In this document: positions 34,713 to 49,366 of the stretch, in pieces
How positions within the stretch are numbered: position 1 is the stretch's first letter
Layout of the letters: the number at the start of each line of letters is the position of its first letter
Source: Amycolatopsis taiwanensis DSM 45107
GTDB lineage: Bacteria; Actinomycetota; Actinomycetes; Mycobacteriales; Pseudonocardiaceae
Assembly: GCF_000519205.1 (NCBI RefSeq)
Contig: NZ_JAFB01000005.1
Span: 338,319-402,318 of the forward strand
Reading direction: 5' to 3'
Length of the DNA stretch: 64,000 nt
Translations under genes and position numbers: made by a program
Notes under the pieces: model-generated
Database searches by the model: none
The model's input: the letters and a program-made list of their open reading frames with translations, nothing else
What the model was told of the DNA's origin: nothing

Positions 34713-35792
34713 TCAACGGCGCTTCTGCCCGGAGCCCTTCTGCCCGGAACTCTTGCCACCCGACCCCGGTTTCTTCCGCTGCTTCGATGCGCCGTTCTGC
34801 GGGCGAGCCGGCTGCTGGGCGAACCGGTGCGGCGAACCTGCCTTGGTGTCCGACTTGCCGTTCGACGACGTGTTCTGGGCGGCGACCTGCTCGGATTCAC
34901 CGGCCGTGCGCTGCTGAACCGGCTTCTGGCCCGGCTTCGGCTTCGCGCCGGGTTTGGGGGCGAGCGCGTCGCGCTTCTCCTTGGCCTCGGCCTTCTTCTT
35001 TTCTTCTTCCTTGTCGATCTTGTTGTAGACCAGCCGCTGCTGCATCAGCGTCCAGCCGTTGTTCGACAGCCAGTAGACGAGCAACCCGATCGGGAAGAAC
35101 GCACCGAAGACGAGCACACCCAGCGGGAAGATGTACATCGTCAGCTTCTGCATCATCGCCGTCTGCGGCGTCGCCGCGGACGGGTCCTGGCGGGCCGTCG
35201 AGTGTCGGGCGGTCAGGTGAGTCAGGACGCTCGCCAGGATCATCAGCGGGATGGCCACCGGAGCCACGTGCCAGTTCCAGCCGCTGTCGACCCCACCCAG
35301 CATCGAGGTGTGGTGGATGGCGTCACCGATGTTGACGCCGAAGAGCTTCGCGTTGACGTACGAGTCGACGCCCGCCTGGTCGAAGAAGTAGTTGTTGGTC
35401 TTCGGCCCGCCATCCTTGGGAGGGATGCTGAAGGCGCGGAGCACCCAGTTCAGGCCGATGAAGACGGGGATCTGGAGCAGCATCGGCAGGCAGCTGCCGA
35501 GCGGGTTCACCCCGTGCTCACGCTGGAGCTTCTGCATCTCCGCGGCTTGGCGCTGCCGGTCGTTCGCGTACTTCTTCTGGATCTTCTTCAGTTCCGGCGC
35601 GAACTCCTGCATCTTCTTCATCGACCGGACCTGCTTCACGAACGGCTTGAACATGATGCCGCGGACCGTGAAGGTCAGGAACATGATCGCGAGGATCCAG
35701 GAGATGGCGTTGTTGTCGCCTAGGACGAAGCCGAAGACCTTGTGCCAACACCACAGGATGAAGGACACAGGGTAGTAGATGAAGTCGAGCAC
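34713..35792 (-). CDS. yidC: Membrane protein insertase YidC
   Basis: Inserts and folds membrane proteins with or without SecYEG. The 359-residue protein has five hydrophobic segments. The first is near the start (FIYYPVSFILWCWHKVFGFV), and KKIQKKYANDRQRQAAEMQK marks the cytoplasmic coiled loop. GSCLPMLLQIPVFIGLNWVL and PLGVLVFGAFFPIGLLVYWL are the conserved later segments. The last about 100 residues form a basic cytoplasmic tail (KKKAEAKEKRDALAPKPGAK) that may contact ribosomes. Start GTG 35792 is four bases after the yidD stop. Confidence 0.97.
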   Translation of the reverse strand: MLDFIYYPVSFILWCWHKVFGFVLGDNNAISWILAIMFLTFTVRGIMFKPFVKQVRSMKKMQEFAPELKKIQKKYANDRQRQAAEMQKLQREHGVNPLGSCLPMLLQIPVFIGLNWVLRAFSIPPKDGGPKTNNYFFDQAGVDSYVNAKLFGVNIGDAIHHTSMLGGVDSGWNWHVAPVAIPLMILASVLTHLTARHSTARQDPSAATPQTAMMQKLTMYIFPLGVLVFGAFFPIGLLVYWLSNNGWTLMQQRLVYNKIDKEEEKKKAEAKEKRDALAPKPGAKPKPGQKPVQQRTAGESEQVAAQNTSSNGKSDTKAGSPHRFAQQPARPQNGASKQRKKPGSGGKSSGQKGSGQKRR

Positions 35793-35796
35793 TGAG

Positions 35797-36102
35797 CTAC
35801 TCCTCGGTTGACATGCCAGGTCCGGTGTGGCGCCAGGAGAAGCTCTCGGGCACCGGGTCGCGGCCGGGGGGAGTCCATGGACCGCAGCGCAAAAGCCGGC
35901 GCGCGGCGAGATACGAGCCTCGCGCAGCGCCGAATCGGGTCAGTGCCTCAACCGCGTACGTGCTGCAACTCGGATAGAACCGGCAGCTTGGCGGGAGGTA
36001 GGGAGAGATGAACCTGCGGTAGAACTTCAGTGGTTGCAGCAGGAGCCAGGCGATCGGCCCGGCTCGGGTGGCCTGGTCAGTAGAGGTCGTGGAGTCGTTC
36101 AC
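35797..36102 (-). CDS. yidD: Membrane protein insertion efficiency factor YidD
   Basis: A 101-residue small protein that assists YidC-dependent insertion. The conserved core is [20 protein letters not shown] followed by [13 protein letters not shown], with the family cysteines, and [16 protein letters not shown]. The N-terminus has an amphipathic helix but no full membrane segment. Start GTG 36102 overlaps the rnpA stop by four bases and yidC follows after four bases, so rnpA-yidD-yidC are tightly coupled. Confidence 0.95.
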   Translation of the reverse strand: MNDSTTSTDQATRAGPIAWLLLQPLKFYRRFISPYLPPSCRFYPSCSTYAVEALTRFGAARGSYLAARRLLRCGPWTPPGRDPVPESFSWRHTGPGMSTEE

Positions 36103-36464
36103 ACCGCTGGCCCATCATCCGGCTTCGAGAGCAGGCTCAACCGCTTCAAGGCTCCGTCGAGATCCGCGCCGAGGTCGGCGCTGGACGCGGTGGCTGCGGG
36201 CGGTAGTGCCCTTACCACCAACGTAGCGCCCGGCGGCAGGGTTCCGAGGCGGGCGGCGACCAGGTGCCGCAGCCGCCGGGTGACCCGATGCCGGACAACC
36301 GAGTTACCGACGGCCTTACTCACCACAAAACCTGCCCGCACGGTCGACTTCTCCGATGAGGTCACCGCATGCACGACAAGGCGCCGCCGCCCCGCGCGGG
36401 CTCCCTTGCGCATCACCTCGCGGAAGTCCTCGGCACGCCGCACACGGGCGGCGGGGGGCAGCAC
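36099..36464 (-). CDS. rnpA: Ribonuclease P protein component
   Basis: Protein subunit that helps the RNase P ribozyme cut tRNA 5' leaders. The 121-residue length is normal. The RNR motif region is [20 protein letters not shown], with conserved basic residues. The start is GTG 36464 ([18 protein letters not shown]). It lies 24 bp after rpmH and overlaps yidD. Confidence 0.95.
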   Translation of the reverse strand: MLPPAARVRRAEDFREVMRKGARAGRRRLVVHAVTSSEKSTVRAGFVVSKAVGNSVVRHRVTRRLRHLVAARLGTLPPGATLVVRALPPAATASSADLGADLDGALKRLSLLSKPDDGPAV

Positions 36465-36488
36465 GGCACGCCTGCCGGTGTGGCGCTA

Positions 36489-36632
36489 TCAGGCGGACAG
36501 CTTCTCGCGGCCCTTGCGACGACGGGCCGCGAGGATCGCCCGGCCGGCGCGGGTGCGCATGCGCAGCCGGAACCCATGCGTGCGGGCGCGGCGGCGGTTG
36601 TTCGGCTGGAAAGTGCGCTTACCCTTGCTCAC
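36489..36632 (-). CDS. rpmH: 50S ribosomal protein L34
   Basis: A 47-residue ribosomal protein with the near-universal sequence [20 protein letters not shown] then [20 protein letters not shown]. The start is GTG 36632; the longer frame upstream is not part of the gene. First gene of the rpmH-rnpA-yidD-yidC-jag operon, transcribed away from oriC. Confidence 0.97.
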   Translation of the reverse strand: MSKGKRTFQPNNRRRARTHGFRLRMRTRAGRAILAARRRKGREKLSA

Positions 36633-37164
36633 GACTGCTTCTCCTGGTCTCGACGTACCCGGCGGCACCGGGCCGCCGTCAGGTCTGGTGTCGGCCCGCA
36701 GGCCATGCGAAGTGCGGACATACGAAGATGCCCGCTGCAAGCGGGAGACCTTACGAGAGTACGCACCGGCGGAACCGGGGCGAAAGGCACCCCCCGGTTG
36801 ACCATGACGGGGACCGGGTGGCGGCGCGTCCGGCGCGCATGGAATCCTTGCGGCCCCGGCTACTTGTGAGACGCCTTGCGGATTGTTAGCGTGGCGCCTC
36901 CAGCCGCGAGGACACCTGCTGACCCGGTGGAGGGTTGGCGTCGCCGTCAGCAGTGTGGAGGCGCTGACCGGCCCAGGTTGCACCCGCGGACGCCAGTTGC
37001 GGTGAGTCGCCGTACATTAGTGCACAGTTGTGGACAACTCTGTGGATATCCGCTGCGCGGTGTGACCACGGAGGCCGGTGTCGTCCCCCCGCGGGGTAAG
37101 CGGGCAACCGGCGAGGGTGACTTCGAGGGTTTGTCCGGGCGACGAGGGGAGGGGAGCGAAAGCG
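36633..37164. promoter_or_regulatory. rpmH-dnaA intergenic region with DnaA boxes
   Basis: A 532-bp non-coding region holding the divergent rpmH and dnaA promoters. Two DnaA boxes lie 115-140 bp before dnaA: TTGTGGACAA at 37028-37037 and TGTGGATAT at 37041-37049, which suggests autoregulation of dnaA and possibly a part of the origin. No reading frame looks genuine. Confidence 0.75.
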
Positions 37165-38775
37165 GTGTCCGAACACCAGATGAATCTGGCTGTCGTATGG
37201 GACCAGGTGGTCCGGGAACTGTCGGACGGCACGCTTTCCCCGCAGCAGCGGGCCTGGATGAGGGTCACCCGTCCGATCGGCCTGCTCGACGGCACCGCCC
37301 TGCTCGCCGCGCCGAGCGACTTCGCCAAGGAGGCCATCGAGCGCGCGCTGCGGGACCCCATCACCCACGCGTTGTCCCGCCGCCTCGGCCGGCCGATCTC
37401 ACTGGCGGTCAAGGTCGACACCGCCGAGGTGGCGGTGCCCGCGAGCCCGCCGGCCTACTCGCCACCGCCCCCAGTTCGGGTCCGCAACGTGCCGCCCGAG
37501 GTACCGCCCGCCATGCCACCTGCGATGCCGCCCGCGATGCCGCCGATCGACACCGCGCGGCTCCCGCCGATCCGGCATGTTCGCGCCGAACCGCCCGAGC
37601 CGACGGCGCCGTCCGTGCTGGACGACGACTTCGACGAAGACGGCGAGGAGCTGGCGGCGGCCCACGAGATCTGGCCGATGTTCGCCGGTCAGCCGGCCGT
37701 CGGCCAGCCCTACACCGCGCCGGCCCAGCCGCAAACGTCGAAGACCCGGCTGAACGAGAAGTACAACTTCGACACCTTTGTCACCGGGGAGTCCAATCGC
37801 TTCGCGCACGCGGCCGCCTTCGCGGTCGCGGAGGCGCCGGCACGCGCGTACAACCCGTTGTTCATCTGGGGCGAGTCCGGGTTGGGCAAGACCCACCTGC
37901 TGCACGCGGTGGGGCACTATGCCCAGCGGCTGTTCCCCGGCATGCGGGTGCGCTACGTCTCGACCGAAGAGTTCACCAACGACTTCATCAACTCGCTCCG
38001 CGACGACCGCAAGGTGGCCTTCCAGCGCCGCTACCGCGACATCGACATCCTGCTCGTCGACGACATCCAGTTTTTGGAGGGCAAGGAAGGCACCCAGGAG
38101 GAGTTCTTCCACACCTTCAACACGCTCCACAACGCGAACAAGCAGATCGTGGTCTCCTCAGACCGGCCGCCCAAGCGGCTGGAAACGCTGGAGGACCGCC
38201 TGCGCACGCGGTTCGAGTGGGGGCTGATCACCGACATCCAGCCGCCCGAACTGGAGACCCGGATCGCGATCCTGCGCAAGAAAGCGGCGCAGGACCGCTT
38301 GGCGGTGCCGGGCGACGTGCTCGAGTTCATCGCCTCCCGGGTCGAGGCGAACATCCGCGAGCTGGAGGGCGCGCTCATCCGGGTAACCGCCTTCGCGTCG
38401 CTGAACCAGCAGCCGGTGGATGTCGGCCTGGCCGAGATCGTGCTCCGAGATCTGGTCCCCGACTCGCAGGCCCCGGAGATCAGCGCGGCCGTGATCATGG
38501 CGGCCACTGCCGAGTTCTTCGACGTCACGATCGACGACCTGTGTGGCCCGGGAAAGACCAAGGCGCTGGCGACCGCGCGGCAGATCGCGATGTATCTGTG
38601 CCGCGAACTCACCGACATGTCGCTGCCCAAGATCGGTCAGACCTTCGGCGGCCGCGACCACACGACGGTGATGTACGCCGACAAGAAGATCCGTAAGCAG
38701 ATGGCCGAGCGGCGGCGAATCTACGATCAGGTCCAGGAGCTCACCTCCCGGATCAAGCAGCGCGCACGGCAGTGA
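37165..38775 (+). CDS. dnaA: Chromosomal replication initiator protein DnaA
   Basis: DnaA binds oriC and melts it. The 536-residue protein starts at GTG 37165 ([19 protein letters not shown]) after AGGGGAGGGGAGCG. Domain I covers about residues 1-90. A Pro-rich domain II linker with [13 protein letters not shown] repeats spans about 91-185. Domain III has Walker [21 protein letters not shown] and Walker [16 protein letters not shown]. Domain IV ends with the DnaA signature [20 protein letters not shown]. The long linker is typical of high-GC actinobacteria. Confidence 0.98.
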   Translation: MSEHQMNLAVVWDQVVRELSDGTLSPQQRAWMRVTRPIGLLDGTALLAAPSDFAKEAIERALRDPITHALSRRLGRPISLAVKVDTAEVAVPASPPAYSPPPPVRVRNVPPEVPPAMPPAMPPAMPPIDTARLPPIRHVRAEPPEPTAPSVLDDDFDEDGEELAAAHEIWPMFAGQPAVGQPYTAPAQPQTSKTRLNEKYNFDTFVTGESNRFAHAAAFAVAEAPARAYNPLFIWGESGLGKTHLLHAVGHYAQRLFPGMRVRYVSTEEFTNDFINSLRDDRKVAFQRRYRDIDILLVDDIQFLEGKEGTQEEFFHTFNTLHNANKQIVVSSDRPPKRLETLEDRLRTRFEWGLITDIQPPELETRIAILRKKAAQDRLAVPGDVLEFIASRVEANIRELEGALIRVTAFASLNQQPVDVGLAEIVLRDLVPDSQAPEISAAVIMAATAEFFDVTIDDLCGPGKTKALATARQIAMYLCRELTDMSLPKIGQTFGGRDHTTVMYADKKIRKQMAERRRIYDQVQELTSRIKQRARQ

Positions 38776-39663
38776 ACTCCCGCTGATCTCGCTTGCCCGC
38801 AGAGGCGGCGAAGACGGCCGGCTGTGCGCCCAGTGAGCGCCTGATCCCAATGGCCGGCCGAGTTCCACACAGGACACTTCCCTGCCGGGCCGCAATTCCC
38901 CTTACCCAGCCGGAAAATCGTCGCCTGGGCGGCGAGGCGGCCACCGTCAGCGTGCCTCCAAGCAGGGACCGCTTTCCCTTTGGTAAGGCCAAATCCGTTC
39001 TGCCGCGGCACGATCCTCCTTGCGCCGGAAGGCGTATCAGTGCCAGGCCGTTGAGGTGTCGCGGAGGGACGCGCACGCCACGAGTTTCTGTGATCCCGGT
39101 AACAGCCATCCGCCGGAGCGAGAACGTCGATCGCTCGACCGGGCGGACTCATGTTCAACCGCGTCTGAGGACAACCAACCCCACAATCTGTGGATGATCT
39201 TGTGGACAACCGGGGGCGATTGTGGACGGATTCGGGACCCGCGAAATCTATCCACGGACCGCCTCGAACCATCCACGGGTTCGACCCCGGGATATCCACA
39301 TCCCGCCGCGCGCGCAGACCTGCGACGACATCGGTTGTCCACACAACTCACAGCCCCTATTACTGTCACTGCCTTTGTTTGTGGTCTTAGAAGTTCCTTA
39401 CGGAAAACAGGCGGCTGTGGAGATGGGGACAGATCGACGAGACAAGCCGATATGTCGACTTGTCTCCAGCCTGGCCCCGCGTGCGGGCGGGCGGCGTCAC
39501 GTTCTAACGTGGGTATCCACACCGCAGCCCGTACGCCGCTGGCGACACCGGCGCCGGGCCCACCACACCTACGAGATCCCTGGCCGGCGCGTCCGGCGTG
39601 TCCTCCAGGGGCGTTTTCGATCTTCACGAGCTTTCAGGGCTCGGCTGTCGAAGGGATGAGCGC
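38776..39663. other. Origin of chromosomal replication, oriC (dnaA-dnaN intergenic)
   Basis: An 888-bp gap with no credible gene. The right half carries at least eight DnaA-box-like 9-mers: 39189, 39201 (TGTGGACAA), 39221 (TGTGGACGG), 39249 (TATCCACGG), 39270 (CATCCACGG), 39293 (TATCCACAT), 39335 (TTGTCCACA, perfect actinobacterial form) and 39514 (TATCCACAC). They occur in both orientations. A relatively AT-rich stretch at about 39357-39410 next to the cluster is a candidate unwinding element. The left half (38776-39180) shows only weak boxes. Confidence 0.92.
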
Positions 39664-40797
39664 ATGAAGATCCGCGTCGAGCGCGACGGATTGGCCGACG
39701 CCGTCGCGTGGGTGGCCAGGAGCCTGCCGTCCAGGCCGCCGGTACCGGTGCTCGGTGGTGTTCTGCTCGACGCCGGCTCGGACGGCGCAACCGACGCACT
39801 GACCGTCTCCGGGTTCGACTACGAGGTTTCGGCCACGGTCGGCGTCCCGGCGACCATCGCCGATGGCGGGCGACTGCTCGTGTCCGGCCGCCTGCTCGCC
39901 GACATCACCAAGTCACTTCCCGCGCAACCGGTCGAGATCGCGGTGGACGGCGCCCGCGCGTCGATCAACTGCGGCAATGCCCGGTTCAGCCTGCCGACCA
40001 TGCCCGTCGAGGACTATCCCCAGCTGCCGGCCCAGCCCACGCTCGCCGGCGAGGTGACCGGCGACGCGTTCGGCCAGGCGGTGACCCAGGTGGCGGTCGC
40101 CGCCGGCAAGGACGACACCCTGCCGATGCTCACCGGGATGCGGCTGGAGATCTCGGGCAGTTCGCTGACCCTGGTGGCGACCGACCGCTTCCGGCTGGCG
40201 ATGCGCGAGTTCGCCTGGGAGCCGGCCGAAGGCCTGGCCGACGCCGCGGTGCTAGTGCCGGCGCGCACGCTCGCCGAGTCCGCCAAGACGCTGGGGTCCA
40301 GCGGCGGAAAGGTGTCGGTCGGGTTGGCCAGCGGCGAGGGGCTGCTCGGTCTTTCCGGTTCCGGCCGCTACACGACCACCAGGCTGCTCGATGCCGAGTT
40401 CCCGCCGTATCGCCAGCTGCTTCCCGCGCAGTACTCGTCACGAGCGGTCATCGAGGTTTCCCCGCTCGTCGAGGCGATCAAGCGGGTGTCGCTGGTCGCC
40501 GAGCGGGGTACCCAGGTGCGGCTGGAGTTCGGCGAGGGTTCGCTCCGGCTTTCCGCCGGTGGGGACGACGAGGGAAGCGCCGAGGAAGAGTTGCGGGTGG
40601 ACTACGAAGGCGAGCCGGTCACGATCGCGTTCAACCCCGGTTACCTGGTGGACGGGCTCGGGGCGCTGCACGCCGATCGAGCGGAACTGACCTTCACCAC
40701 CCCGAACCGTCCCGCGCTGATCAAACCGGCCGACGAGCAGGGTGAGGTCATCCCCGGCTACCTCTATCTGCTCATGCCGGTGCGCCTTCCCGGCTGA
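39664..40797 (+). CDS. dnaN: DNA polymerase III beta sliding clamp
   Basis: Ring-shaped processivity factor for DNA polymerase III. It is 377 residues from ATG 39664 ([20 protein letters not shown]), preceded by GAAGGGATGAG. Three similar clamp domains follow, with [15 protein letters not shown] in the first linker, [20 protein letters not shown] and [10 protein letters not shown] in the second and the C-terminal [12 protein letters not shown], the usual end. The gene is in the classic place between oriC and recF, with gnd inserted next to it. Confidence 0.97.
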   Translation: MKIRVERDGLADAVAWVARSLPSRPPVPVLGGVLLDAGSDGATDALTVSGFDYEVSATVGVPATIADGGRLLVSGRLLADITKSLPAQPVEIAVDGARASINCGNARFSLPTMPVEDYPQLPAQPTLAGEVTGDAFGQAVTQVAVAAGKDDTLPMLTGMRLEISGSSLTLVATDRFRLAMREFAWEPAEGLADAAVLVPARTLAESAKTLGSSGGKVSVGLASGEGLLGLSGSGRYTTTRLLDAEFPPYRQLLPAQYSSRAVIEVSPLVEAIKRVSLVAERGTQVRLEFGEGSLRLSAGGDDEGSAEEELRVDYEGEPVTIAFNPGYLVDGLGALHADRAELTFTTPNRPALIKPADEQGEVIPGYLYLLMPVRLPG

Positions 40798-40855
40798 GTG
40801 GAAGATGGGGGGCAGCACCGGCGTCGAACAGCGACACGTGAAAAAGGGGAATTCG

Positions 40856-41746
40856 ATGGTTCAGCTGGGACTGGTCGGCCTCGGCAAGATGGGCTTCAAC
40901 ATGCGTGAGCGGCTGCGCGCCGCCGGGCACGAAGTGGTCGGGTACGACCGCAACGAGGCCGTCAGCGACTCGAGTTCGCTGGCCGACATGGTGTCCAAAC
41001 TCCAAGCGCCGCGGACGGTGTGGGTGATGGTGCCCGCCGGCACACCGACCCGGGAGACGATCGCCGAGCTCGGCGAACTGCTCTCCGAGGGCGACCTGGT
41101 GATCGACGGGGGGAACTCCAAGTTCACCGACGACAAGCACAACTCCGAGGTGCTCGCGGCGAAGAAGATCGGCTACCTCGACTGTGGCGTCTCGGGCGGC
41201 GTCTGGGGCAAGGAGAACGGATACGGCCTGATGGTCGGTGGCGCGGCCGAGGACGTCGAGCGCGCCATGCCGATCTTCGACACGCTGCGCCCGGACGGGC
41301 CACGCGAGGAAGGCTTCTCACACGCGGGCTCGGTGGGCGCCGGTCACTACGCCAAGATGATCCACAACGGCATCGAGTACGGCGTGATGCAGGCTTTCGC
41401 GGAAGGCTTCGAACTGCTGGAAGCCTCGAAGGTCGTGACGGACGTGCCGGCCGTGATCAAGGGCTGGCAGCGGGGCACCGTGGTCCGGTCCTGGCTGCTC
41501 GAGCTGCTGGTCCGGGCGCTGGACGAGGATCCGGACCTGGACGATCTCGAGGGGTACGTGGAGGACTCCGGCGAGGGCCGGTGGACCCTGGAGGAGGCCA
41601 TCAACAACGCGGTGCCCGCGCCGGTGATCTCGGCCGCCCTGTTCGCCCGCTTCACCTCCCGGCAGAAGGATTCCGCCGCGATGCGGGCGGTCGCCGCGCT
41701 CCGCAACCAGTTCGGCGGGCACGCCGTCAAGAAGGTCGGCCAGTAG
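40856..41746 (+). CDS. gnd: 6-phosphogluconate dehydrogenase, decarboxylating (short form)
   Basis: Converts 6-phosphogluconate to ribulose 5-phosphate in the pentose phosphate pathway. The 296-residue protein has the Rossmann motif LGLVGLGKMGFNMRERLRAA and the substrate motif LDCGVSGGVWGKENGYGLMV. The catalytic Lys and His region is HYAKMIHNGIEYGVMQAFAE. It belongs to the short, YqeC/GndA-like class. ATG 40856 follows AAAAAGGGGA. Placement between dnaN and recF is a common feature of Actinobacteria and links sugar metabolism to the replication operon only by position. Confidence 0.95.
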   Translation: MVQLGLVGLGKMGFNMRERLRAAGHEVVGYDRNEAVSDSSSLADMVSKLQAPRTVWVMVPAGTPTRETIAELGELLSEGDLVIDGGNSKFTDDKHNSEVLAAKKIGYLDCGVSGGVWGKENGYGLMVGGAAEDVERAMPIFDTLRPDGPREEGFSHAGSVGAGHYAKMIHNGIEYGVMQAFAEGFELLEASKVVTDVPAVIKGWQRGTVVRSWLLELLVRALDEDPDLDDLEGYVEDSGEGRWTLEEAINNAVPAPVISAALFARFTSRQKDSAAMRAVAALRNQFGGHAVKKVGQ

Positions 41747-41749
41747 GTC

Positions 41750-42904
41750 TTGTACCTCCGCCATCTCGAGGTCACCGACTTCCGCTCATGGGAGTACGCC
41801 GCCCTGCCGTTGTCGCCGGGGCCCACCGTGCTGGTCGGCCCCAACGGCCGGGGCAAGACCAACCTGCTGGAGGCGATCGGCTACCTGGCCACGCTCGGAT
41901 CACACCGGGTCGCGACCGACGCGCCACTGGTCCGGCATGGCTGCACGCGCGCACTGATCCGCGCGGCCGTGGTCAACTCCGACCGTGAGCTGACCATCGA
42001 GCTGGAGATCACCCCGGGCAAGGCGAACCGGGCGCGGGTCAACCGGGGCGCGGTGGGCAAGCCGCGCGACCTGCTCGGCATCCTGCGCACGGTGCTGTTC
42101 TCGCCGGAAGATCTGGCGCTGGTCCGCGGTGACCCCGGCGAACGACGCCGGTTCCTCGACGAGCTGCTCGTGCTGCGCGCCCCGAGATTCGCCGGAGTGC
42201 GTGCCGACTACGAGCGGGTGTTGCGGCAGCGCAACGCCCTGCTCAAAACGGCGGGCAAGCGAAAAGGGCGGCATGACGACCCGTACGCGCTGTCCACACT
42301 CGAGGTCTGGGACAACCACCTGGCGGCCGCCGGCGCCCAGTTGCTCGCCGCTCGGCTCGACCTCGTCGCCGACCTGGCGCCGTTCGTGGCCGCGGCATAT
42401 GCCGGGGTCGCGCCGGACTCGCGACCGGTGCACGTCTCCTACCGGTCGAGTCTCGGCGACGCACTGCCCACGGCATACGGCATGTCCGGCGGCAAACGAG
42501 CCGATCCGGAGGAGTTGGCGGCTATCCTGTCGGAGGCGTTGGCGGCGGCTCGGCAGGCCGAGTTGGAACGAGGCGTGAGCCTGGTCGGCCCGCACCGCGA
42601 CGAGCTGGAGCTGATCCTCGGTGAAGCACCGGCCAAGGGATACGCCAGTCACGGCGAGTCCTGGTCCTTCGCTCTCGCGCTGCGTCTTGCCTCCTACGAG
42701 CTGCTGCGCGGCGAGGTCGGTGAACCCGTGTTGCTGCTCGACGACGTGTTCGCCGAACTGGACAAGCGACGGCGGTCTCGGCTCGCCGAGGTCGCGTCGG
42801 CGGCCGAACAGGTCCTGGTGACCGCCGCGGTAGACGAGGACGTGCCTGACGAGTTGTCGGGCACGCGCTTCACGATCTCGGACGGGGAGGTAAGACGTGC
42901 CTGA
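41750..42904 (+). CDS. recF: DNA replication and repair protein RecF
   Basis: SMC-like ATPase that loads RecA at gaps. The 384 residues begin at TTG 41750 ([20 protein letters not shown]). Walker A is [20 protein letters not shown], Walker B and signature regions are [20 protein letters not shown] and [19 protein letters not shown]. The start lies three bases after the gnd stop, so translation is coupled, and the end overlaps the annotated dciA start by eight bases. Confidence 0.96.
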   Translation: MYLRHLEVTDFRSWEYAALPLSPGPTVLVGPNGRGKTNLLEAIGYLATLGSHRVATDAPLVRHGCTRALIRAAVVNSDRELTIELEITPGKANRARVNRGAVGKPRDLLGILRTVLFSPEDLALVRGDPGERRRFLDELLVLRAPRFAGVRADYERVLRQRNALLKTAGKRKGRHDDPYALSTLEVWDNHLAAAGAQLLAARLDLVADLAPFVAAAYAGVAPDSRPVHVSYRSSLGDALPTAYGMSGGKRADPEELAAILSEALAAARQAELERGVSLVGPHRDELELILGEAPAKGYASHGESWSFALALRLASYELLRGEVGEPVLLLDDVFAELDKRRRSRLAEVASAAEQVLVTAAVDEDVPDELSGTRFTISDGEVRRA

Positions 42905-43640
42905 CGAGCGCGCACGTGGCGTGACCGGCGCCACAGAAGTTACCCACCGATCTGGGGACAACTCTGTGGATAGTGTGGATAACACGGTGAACGCGTTATC
43001 GCCGCGGGTGATCAAGAGGCCGAATGAGGTATCCGAAGGTCGTCAGGCCGGGGATAACTCGACGGAACAGGCACCACCTGTGACGGAACGTAATCAACAG
43101 GTTGGGCCGAACGAAGAAGGTGCGGACAACGGTACCGGACGCGATCTTGCCCGGGCCGCACTGGCCGCCGTTCGCGCGAAGGCGCAGGCCCGCGGCGTCG
43201 AACCCGGCAGGCGCAAGCCCGGCAAGGCCGGTGAGTTCGGGCAGAACCCGCGGCGGCGCCGGTGGTCCGGGCCGGGCACCGATCCGCGCGACCCGCAGCC
43301 GCTGGGCCGTCTCATGGCCGGCCTGACCCGGGACCGTGGCTGGTCGGACCGGCTGAGCAACGGGCGGGTCTTCGGCCAGTGGGCGCTGCTGGTCGGCGAC
43401 GAGGTCGCCGAACACGCCCAGCCGATCACGCTCAAGGACGGCGAGTTGACCGTGCAGGCGAGCTCCACGGCGTGGGCCACCCAGCTTCGCCTCCTGCAGC
43501 GCCAGTTGCTCACCAAGATCGCCGCCGGGGTGGGGCACGGGGTGGTCAAGCGGATGCGGATCCACGGTCCCGCCGCGCCGAGCTGGCGGAAGGGCGCGCG
43601 GCACATCCCTGGTCGCGGGCCCCGCGACACCTACGGTTGA
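42897..43640 (+). CDS. dciA: DciA-like protein (DUF721)
   Basis: DUF721 proteins include DciA, the loader and activator of the DnaB helicase in bacteria without DnaC. The conserved part is residues about 130-225: [40 protein letters not shown], then [20 protein letters not shown]. It corresponds to Rv0004. The first about 60 residues are low-complexity and encode the DnaA-box cluster ([17 protein letters not shown]), so the true start may be later, for example GTG 43081 ([16 protein letters not shown]). GTG 42897 overlaps recF. Confidence 0.88.
   Translation: MPDERARGVTGATEVTHRSGDNSVDSVDNTVNALSPRVIKRPNEVSEGRQAGDNSTEQAPPVTERNQQVGPNEEGADNGTGRDLARAALAAVRAKAQARGVEPGRRKPGKAGEFGQNPRRRRWSGPGTDPRDPQPLGRLMAGLTRDRGWSDRLSNGRVFGQWALLVGDEVAEHAQPITLKDGELTVQASSTAWATQLRLLQRQLLTKIAAGVGHGVVKRMRIHGPAAPSWRKGARHIPGRGPRDTYG
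42940..42982. promoter_or_regulatory. Second DnaA-box cluster, recF-dciA junction
   Basis: On the strand shown, TGTGGATAG (42965-42973) and TGTGGATAA (42974-42982) are directly adjacent; the second is the exact complement of the consensus TTATCCACA. TGGGGACAA (42953-42961) and GGTGGGTAA on the complement (42940-42948) are weaker relatives. The cluster lies 3.3 kb from oriC. Confidence 0.7.
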
Positions 43641-43867
43641 CGGCGCCGTCGCGAGCCGAACGCGATACCTCCCGACGATCGGCGTCCAGGCTCGCGATGA
43701 CGGAGATGAGAGCGCCGTGATGCGCCGGGATGGCGCAGAGCCATTCCGGCACTCGTCCGGGTTCGAGTTCGTGGCTCTGTGGCCGAATCAGGGGTGTCCT
43801 TGCCGTATGCCAGCGAGGGTGGGCAAGTACAATGGATAACGAGTGGGCATCCCTTGGGCGAGACTGA

Positions 43868-45850
<1,983 letters not shown>

Positions 45851-45895
45851 CCGCCAAGACCAGACACCCTCGTCGACTCGTTTTTGAAGGACCCC

Positions 45896-48409
<2,514 letters not shown>

Positions 48410-48496
48410 CGGCCCCCGAGCCAAAGGTGAGGAATGCGCGCGGACGGGGTACTCCGCGACGGGCATTCGACAGCGCAAGGTCGCGGTAAGGATTGA

Positions 48497-49201
48497 GTGG
48501 TGACATCACCGGAAGACCCAGAACGGCCCGGTACCGGCAAGGCGGACCCGCCGTGGCAGCGGTTGAGCAAGGACTCTGCGGCAACCAGCACCACGGAAAC
48601 CGCGTCCGAAGCGTGGCCTCCGGACGAGCGTGCGGAAAATGTGCTGTACTCGGAGAAGAGCGCCGGTAAACCCGCGGTCACCGAGAGTGCGGCACACGGG
48701 TTGTTCGGAAACCAGGCCGAGTCGGCGCCGACTGAGGTGATGTCTGGCTTGAGGGGGCTGGGAAAGGTGAGCGTGCCGACCGCGGGCGCCAAGGGACGCG
48801 CGACGCCGAGCGCCCTGCGACGCCCCGGCCGCGGGCCGCGCCGGGCCAGCCTTCAGGTCAAGCGAATCGACCCCTGGTCGGTGCTGAAGCTCTCGCTCGT
48901 CCTTGGTGCCGCGATGTTCTTCATCTGGCTGGTCGCGGTCGGCGTGCTCTACACCGTGCTCGACGGCATGGGTGTGTGGGACAAACTGAACGGCACGTTC
49001 TCGTCCCTGGTGTCCGGTGAGGGCGGCAACGCGCCGTCCGGCCCGTTGATCAGTGCCGGTCGCGTGTTCGGCATCGCCGCGGTCATCGGCGCGATCAACA
49101 TCGTGCTGCTCTCGGCGCTGGCGACGGTGAGCGCGTTCATCTACAACGTGTCCGCCGATCTGGCCGGCGGCCTGGAAGTCACCCTGTCGGAACGAGACTA
49201 G
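48497..49201 (+). CDS. DUF3566-family membrane protein
   Basis: A 234-residue protein with a long charged cytoplasmic N-terminal part (about 120 residues, low complexity) and a DUF3566 domain with two membrane helices: LKLSLVLGAAMFFIWLVAVG and IAAVIGAINIVLLSALATVS. The conserved VKRIDPWSVLKLSL begins the domain. It always follows gyrA in mycobacteria and relatives (Rv0007), where it has been linked to septal and cell-length control. GTG codons at 48497 and 48500 are both usable. Confidence 0.92.
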   Translation: MVTSPEDPERPGTGKADPPWQRLSKDSAATSTTETASEAWPPDERAENVLYSEKSAGKPAVTESAAHGLFGNQAESAPTEVMSGLRGLGKVSVPTAGAKGRATPSALRRPGRGPRRASLQVKRIDPWSVLKLSLVLGAAMFFIWLVAVGVLYTVLDGMGVWDKLNGTFSSLVSGEGGNAPSGPLISAGRVFGIAAVIGAINIVLLSALATVSAFIYNVSADLAGGLEVTLSERD

Positions 49202-49231
49202 AAGGCATCATGTAGTCTTCTCTCGTTCCCA

Positions 49232-49305
49232 GGGCCCATAGCTCAGGCGGTTAGAGCGCTTCGCTGATAACGAAGAGGTCGGAGGTTCAAGTCCTCCTGG
49301 GCCCA
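49232..49305 (+). tRNA. tRNA-Ile (anticodon GAT)
   Basis: A 74-nt cloverleaf. The acceptor arm is GGGCCCA paired with TGGGCCC, with discriminator A at 49305. The anticodon loop CTGATAA gives GAT, and the T arm GGAGGTTCAAGTCCTCC is intact. CCA is not encoded. It has the standard place after gyrA and serves as the chromosomal attachment gene of the integrated element to its right. Confidence 0.97.
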
Positions 49306-49315
49306 CACCAGGTCA

Positions 49316-49352
49316 GGGCCGGTCTCCCAAGCGTGGGAAACCGGCCCTTCTT
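49316..49352 (+). terminator. Terminator between tRNA-Ile and the integrase gene
   Basis: GGGCCGGT (49316-49323) pairs with ACCGGCCC (49340-49347), with inner pairs CCCA-TGGG, and is followed by TTCTT. It can end the tRNA transcript. Confidence 0.8.
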
Positions 49353-49366
49353 GACTAACTGCCTGA

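Noticed and set aside
40837..40848. parS-like CACGTGAAA before gnd
   Set aside because: Only half of the palindrome is present; the left arm is missing.
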